This document shows, in pieces, positions 59,701 to 64,000 of a stretch of DNA of 64,000 nucleotides. Source of the DNA: Cavenderia fasciculata (taxonomy: Eukaryota > Evosea > Eumycetozoa > Acytosteliales > Cavenderiaceae); assembly GCF_000203815.1 (NCBI RefSeq), contig NW_004457713.1, positions 1 to 64,000 of the forward strand, in the 5' to 3' direction. Position numbers and translations under genes: made by a program. Every line of letters begins with the position of its first letter. Position 1 is the stretch's first letter. Below the pieces are notes generated by a model. The model saw only the letters and a program-made list of their open reading frames with translations. It made no database searches and was not told the origin of the DNA.

Positions 59701-61535
59701 AACCACTTTCAGCTTATTGCATCATTAGACTCTTTGAAGTGATTCATCCAATTTTGGAGAAATCTCTAATCAAAAAAAACCCTGCTGCATTGACCAAAAT
59801 TTCAAAATTTTTAAACTTTGTTTATATTTCTGCAAATTCTAGATTAAAAAGGGTAACACTTAAAACAAAACAAAAGAATACAAAACAAAACAAAAACCAA
59901 CCAAATATATTTTTTTTTTTTACTCCTATAGATGTTTGAAGAATTAAAGTCATTTAAAGAATTAAATATTGATGAATCCAAAGAGAGTCCTTTTAAAACT
60001 GGTCATCGAGAATGTTCAACCATATTTAAATACCTTTTAAATCATGTGAATAATTTGGAATGGCATTCCCTCGTAATCGATGATGATGGAGATAAAGACT
60101 TGTCAAAAAAACCTTCAATCCAAATGATGATCCTTCAACCAATGAAAATTATTGTAATTATTTTAAAAAAAAAAAGATAGAATGTTCATATTATTAAATT
60201 TATTTTAATTTTCTACATTTTTTTTTTTTTTAGGTTGATTATTTTTGTTTTGAAACTGACTCTATTGAACCCATTCTTGGTTTATATGTAAACAAGACAC
60301 CAACAAATGAAGAAAGACAGGTGACACAATTAATTGAACAAATTCTCTATCATCAAAAAATGTGTCTTGATTCAGAAATCCCTCATCAACGTTGGGATGA
60401 AACAGAGTTATTGTTAAACATTATTTGGGTGCTCACCAACAAACCATCCATAAAGAAACAAACACTCACAGTCATGAAAGAGTTTGTTGCTAGACTTTAC
60501 CAACAAAAAGTCAACTCGCCTGCTCTTGCTTCTGTCATCACAAAGTTGTGTTTGGAAAGCAATTCCTTTAAAGAAAATATTGTTATTGCTAGAGATATCA
60601 ATATATTCTTGGAAACTCCTCAAAAACAAGAAGAAGAAGATGATGAAGAAGAAGAGAGTGACGACCAACAAAACAATATTATCAACATACGCACTCATGA
60701 GGCAGTTGAAACACAACTTTTGAAATTTACAAATGATGCAATCGATAGAGTTGATGAACTTATCAACACGTTGAAAAAGGATGACAAGCAATTCACCAAT
60801 GCCAACGAAAAGTCATGCAGTGAAATGAAAAGAATATTGGAACTTTTGGTTGAAACGAAATTAATCAACATGAAACCAGGCACAACAAGAGAAAAACACC
60901 TCAAAACTGTCAAGAAACTCTTTGTTGTCCTCTTTAAACACCAATCGGCAATGATCTCTAAAAAAATGAATCCTCCACGAGGAGAATCAGAGTTTAAGAA
61001 AATGGTACACCTTGCATCTCTCCTCTTTTCCGAGACTCTAAATGCAGCCAAACTCGACCAAACACCTCAAAGCAACAACAAATCAAAAAAGGATTCTGGA
61101 AAACAATCTGCCTTTATTCTTAGAGAATCAAAGTTTATTCCAATTCTCACATTTAATTTGGAAAAGTACGAGTCTGCCGTCATTAGATATGAACAGAAAT
61201 TCAAGACATCAACTTTGGGTAAATACTTTAAAAAGACTGCTGTTAATAGCCTCAATTTTGCCGACAATGACGATGCATTTAAGAATGCATTATCGGATGA
61301 AGATGAACCAAAGAAAAAGAAACAACCAACCAAGAAATCTGGAGCAGTAAAGTCTCCAACCAACAAAAAACCTGCTGCACCAAAGCTTAGAAAATCATCA
61401 CCAAAACCAAAACAAACACAAAAAAAACCTGCTAATTTTAGATCTCCAACTTCAAGAAAACCTTTTAATTCTAAATCAAATAATAATTATAATAGTGATG
61501 ATGATGATGATGATGACAATGATGATGACAATTAA
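56777..61535 (+). CDS. fancI: Fanconi anaemia group I protein (FANCI)
   Basis: Partner of FANCD2 in the monoubiquitinated clamp that marks interstrand crosslinks. Seven exons: 56777-57400, 57461-57762, 57851-58203, 58293-58996, 59079-59852, 59932-60153, 60234-61535; 4281 nt, 1426 aa (human about 1330). Identifying blocks: LKGLKHTELPEAIYKLTLLS, LKKSMFKKEPEARAAAITGF, LRRALSQQASIRSLLYSGL and LDQLTREFDGFVEQM. Asp/Lys-rich insertions separate the helical parts and the C-terminus is Lys-rich then Asp-rich. Intron 1 appears to use a GC donor (AG then GCAAGT at 57401), the only choice found that keeps frame with a consensus site. The monoubiquitinated Lys was not pinned down. Confidence 0.9.
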
Positions 61536-61640
61536 TAAAAATTAAATTATTAAGTTATTACTTTAAAAAAAACAAAAAAAACCCTCCCATTCCACTCATT
61601 TGATCATGATCATCAATCACTATCAATAATCAATTTTAAA

Positions 61641-62315
61641 ATGAACAAATTAATAATATCGAAAAGTTTACTTTTTAACACTGTTTCTACAATCAAGAAT
61701 ACTCCACTACTACAACTACAATCAACTAGTAGTACTTTGGTCTCTTCAATATCATCATCTTTGTCGTCATCATCGACATCATCATTTTCTACTACTAGTA
61801 GTTTTAGTAAAAATGATATTTTATCAAGAAGATCATCATTATTATTGCCATCAAACTCTTTTACTAGTTTGATGAGTGGAAGAATGATGATGATCAAGGT
61901 CAATGCAGATGAAGACGAAGATCAAGAAAACAAGAAACCTGTTCTCACCAAAGAGGAAAAGGAAAAGTTAAAATCACAGAAAAAAGAAGACAAAAAGGAA
62001 AGAGATCAAGTTAAAAAGGACAATAGACAAAAGATGATCGAACGGTCAAAGGCAATCAAAGAAAAGAACAAAGAAAAAGAAACCAAATCAAAAGAGAAAT
62101 TGGATCAAATGAAAAAGGAAAATACAAGAGCACCACTCTCTTTTTTGCCATCGACTGACAATAGTAGCACTCTTTATGACAAGGACGATGAAGATGACGA
62201 TAAGTTTTCATACGAACAAGGTTCTGCCGATCATGATGGTGGATCAAAACAAAAGAAACCAAAATTAAAACCAAATGTTAAAAAACCAAACAACAATAAG
62301 AACTTTCATAGATAG
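61641..62315 (+). CDS. Lys-rich protein with possible mitochondrial presequence
   Basis: Single exon of 224 aa. Residues 1-80 are Ser/Thr/Leu-rich with spaced Lys/Arg and no acids until about 57 (MNKLIISKSLLFNTVSTIKN), like a mitochondrial targeting signal. After MMMIKVNADEDEDQE comes a long Lys/Glu helix (TKEEKEKLKSQKKEDKKERD). The end is Lys/Pro/Asn-rich. No family recognised. It is followed directly by a GATA/GACA tetramer run. Confidence 0.6.
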   Translation: MNKLIISKSLLFNTVSTIKNTPLLQLQSTSSTLVSSISSSLSSSSTSSFSTTSSFSKNDILSRRSSLLLPSNSFTSLMSGRMMMIKVNADEDEDQENKKPVLTKEEKEKLKSQKKEDKKERDQVKKDNRQKMIERSKAIKEKNKEKETKSKEKLDQMKKENTRAPLSFLPSTDNSSTLYDKDDEDDDKFSYEQGSADHDGGSKQKKPKLKPNVKKPNNNKNFHR

Positions 62316-62316
62316 A

Positions 62317-62350
<34 letters not shown>

Positions 62351-62885
62351 ATCCAATCAACCATAAAATAAATATATTTATAATAATAAATTAAAGATGA
62401 ATATTCATTATAATAATCTATTATTTTTATTATTATTATTATTTTGGGCAGAGTTGTGTGTTGTATTTTTAGGTTGGTTAACCAATAAATCGCATTTCAA
62501 TTGATTTTGTGTAATTGTTCTGAGAGAGTTGTGTTTTCGAAACAGGATTGGTGTGGGTTTCAATTTTTTGTGTTACCATCTATCACAAGAAAACCAAATT
62601 GTGTGTGTTGGTTTCCTCCTTTTTTTTTTATAAAGATTGCTCGTGAATGTTTGTGTGTATCTGTGTGTGACTAGAGTTGTGTAATTCTCTTTAGGTATTT
62701 GGATAATAATAATAATAATAATAATATTTTTAATTTAATAAATAATTATTATTCCTAAAAAAGACGATTTCATTTTTTAAAAATTTTCAAAGATTCTGAC
62801 AAAGAAGGTTTTTCCCTCGTAGTTAGTTTGCACCTTACCTCATAGACAGATAGATAGATATATAAAACTATATAACTAAAATATA
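62316..62885. other. intergenic with tetramer repeats
   Basis: Begins with GATA then GACA repeats (to about 62349), then A/T-rich DNA, a G/T-rich stretch (about 62445-62690) with many TGTGTG runs, and AAT repeats (62705-62725). The RCAN start follows TATATAAAACTATATAAC, a plausible core promoter. No gene seen. Confidence 0.4.
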
Positions 62886-63649
62886 ATGCAATCTTTAAAT
62901 GATCAATTAGAACAACTAATAATAGAAAATAATGATATAGAGAATCAACCACCAGAACAACAAAATAAAGACACAAATAGTACTGCAGTAGGAACGACTA
63001 CTACTACTAGTGCAAAAGAGATGAATCATATAATAAGACAAAAAAAGATACAACTATTGTTAAAAAGAGAACCTACCAATGTATTGATTCTCGAGAATAT
63101 AGATCAACAAACAGGTTTCAATGTACAAACATTGATAGAAGAATACCTCGAACAATCTTGTTTGACTCCGCTTGTGTTGGCTCGTTACATTTCAATACTC
63201 AATTCTCTCATATTTGTATTTGCACATAGAAACGATGCTCATCTATCAAAGTTATTAATAGAAAGACAACCAATCATTAAAAAATCATTTAACTTGTATT
63301 TTGGAAAAGTATGTACAAACAAAAAGAAGAAAGAAAAGGTTATAGTTTTATTAATTCTTTTTTTTTTTTTTTTAATCTATAGGAATTGTCAGAATCAATC
63401 ATTCGAAAACATCAACTATTACCACCTTTTGCAACAAGACAATTTTTAATATCACCTCCTCTTTCACCACCAGAGGAATGGGAAACACCTGGAGATGGAC
63501 TCGAGGAGGGACCAGAAGATGGTATCGAAAATCATCCATCTTCTTTTTCTGGATTCGATCCACAACAACTTAATAGTCGATTACAACTTGTTTATCAAGA
63601 CCAAACAAACAATAACTTTCCATCTATTAGTGTTGAATTCTGTACATAA
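62886..63649 (+). CDS. calcipressin / regulator of calcineurin (RCAN)
   Basis: Binds and modulates calcineurin. Exons 62886-63308 and 63383-63649, 690 nt, 229 aa. The first part is an RRM-like fold (TNVLILENID, LIFVFAHRNDAHLSKLLIE, KSFNLYFGK). Exon 2 carries the family signature FLISPPLSPPEEWE (162-175), a Pro/Ser motif whose serines are phosphorylated in animal RCANs, and ends PSISVEFCT, equivalent to the animal PSVVVHVCE-type calcineurin-docking end. Glu/Gly/Pro-rich linker between them. The catalytic target, calcineurin A, is encoded 10 kb upstream on the same strand. Confidence 0.9.
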
Positions 63650-63856
63650 ATAATAATAATAATAATAATAAATCAATAATAATTGTAATAATAAATAATT
63701 AATAACTCTCTGAGCTCAAATCTCTGACCTGCCCCACTCTTCTCTCCTGTGTAATTTTAAAAATATTTTTGTTTTATTATCAAAGCACAACTCTTATGTC
63801 GTTTGATGGAAATATATTGATTGGTTATATACATGAATATTATATTATATATATAT

Positions 63857-64000
63857 CTATTTTTTAATAGTTGACACTCTAGAAATTCTTGTTGGTAATC
63901 TTAACATTGAACTACCAGTAGTGGTGGTGGTGGTGGAAGATGGAGCACTGGTTGTTGGATCAGATACTGGCTTACTTGAAGTGCTTGATGACAATGATGA
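63857..64000 (-). CDS. 3' end of an unidentified gene, cut by window edge
   Basis: Open minus-strand frame from the right edge to a TAG at 63857-63859: 47 codons, Ser/Thr/Pro-rich with a Thr run and a basic end (MLRLPTRISRVSTIKK). Codon use is typical of the neighbours and the frame stays open to the edge. Nothing in this tail identifies the family. It converges on RCAN with about 200 bp between them. Confidence 0.6.
   Translation of the reverse strand, partial: SSLSSSTSSKPVSDPTTSAPSSTTTTTTGSSMLRLPTRISRVSTIKK

Noticed and set aside
60414-61366. Minus-strand ORFs within FANCI exon 7.
   Set aside because: Antisense to a well-supported exon, no coding character of their own.
1-64000. CRISPR arrays, prophages, bacterial operons, intact transposons.
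   Set aside because: No repeat-spacer pattern, integrase, transposase or reverse transcriptase reading was seen; the content is eukaryotic nuclear.

Overview
The window is nuclear DNA of a dictyostelid social amoeba. The signs are short AT-rich GT-AG introns (often GTATGT or GTAAGT to TTTTAG), T-rich upstream and A/T-rich intergenic DNA, long Gln, Asn, Ser and Thr homopolymers, and proteins such as a Krs/Hippo-type kinase, a short two-LIM protein and calcineurin A with Asn/Thr/Ser-rich tails. Codon third positions use C and G fairly often (GCC, GTC, CTC), so it is probably not D. discoideum; the species cannot be fixed from this window.

Positions 1-5.3 kb are gene-poor and look subtelomeric or otherwise degenerate. 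They hold an interstitial telomere-like CCCCTAA array, a 38-nt direct repeat 328 bp apart, long pentamer and tetramer microsatellites, and two stretches of decayed coding sequence on the minus strand. From 5.4 kb to the end the window is packed with about 28 genes on both strands.

From left to right these are: nucleoporin Nup155, glycogen phosphorylase (glpD-like), a zinc-ribbon SAM methyltransferase, a small Ser-rich coiled-coil protein, a cytidylate-kinase-like P-loop protein, propionyl-CoA carboxylase beta, an F-box/LRR protein, a TALE-type homeobox protein, complex I 24-kDa subunit, a large acidic protein with an mS23-like start, a Trf4/TENT4-type nucleotidyltransferase, SNAPC3, HMG-CoA synthase, an EGF-like multipass membrane protein, triosephosphate isomerase, a two-LIM protein, SmF, tRNA adenosine deaminase 1, a secreted Cys-containing protein, a small Lys-rich protein, an MST/Hippo-like kinase, farnesyl diphosphate synthase, calcineurin A, zuotin/DNAJC2, an Fcf2-type rRNA-processing protein, FANCI, a Lys-rich possibly mitochondrial protein, calcipressin (RCAN), and the 3' end of one more gene.

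There are no operons. Functional links are loose: calcineurin A and its regulator RCAN lie about 10 kb apart, HMG-CoA synthase and farnesyl diphosphate synthase are two steps of one isoprenoid pathway, SNAPC3 and SmF both serve snRNA/snRNP biogenesis, and Fcf2, DNAJC2 and Trf4 touch ribosome biogenesis or RNA surveillance. Most splice models below were checked by hand: exon lengths sum to a multiple of three and known family motifs run across the junctions. Four genes join only if one base is added to or removed from an A/T homopolymer, which points to assembly indels or recent lesions. No convincing new multi-gene system was found; the least explained material is the left 5 kb and the large fusion-like protein at 24.7-28.3 kb.
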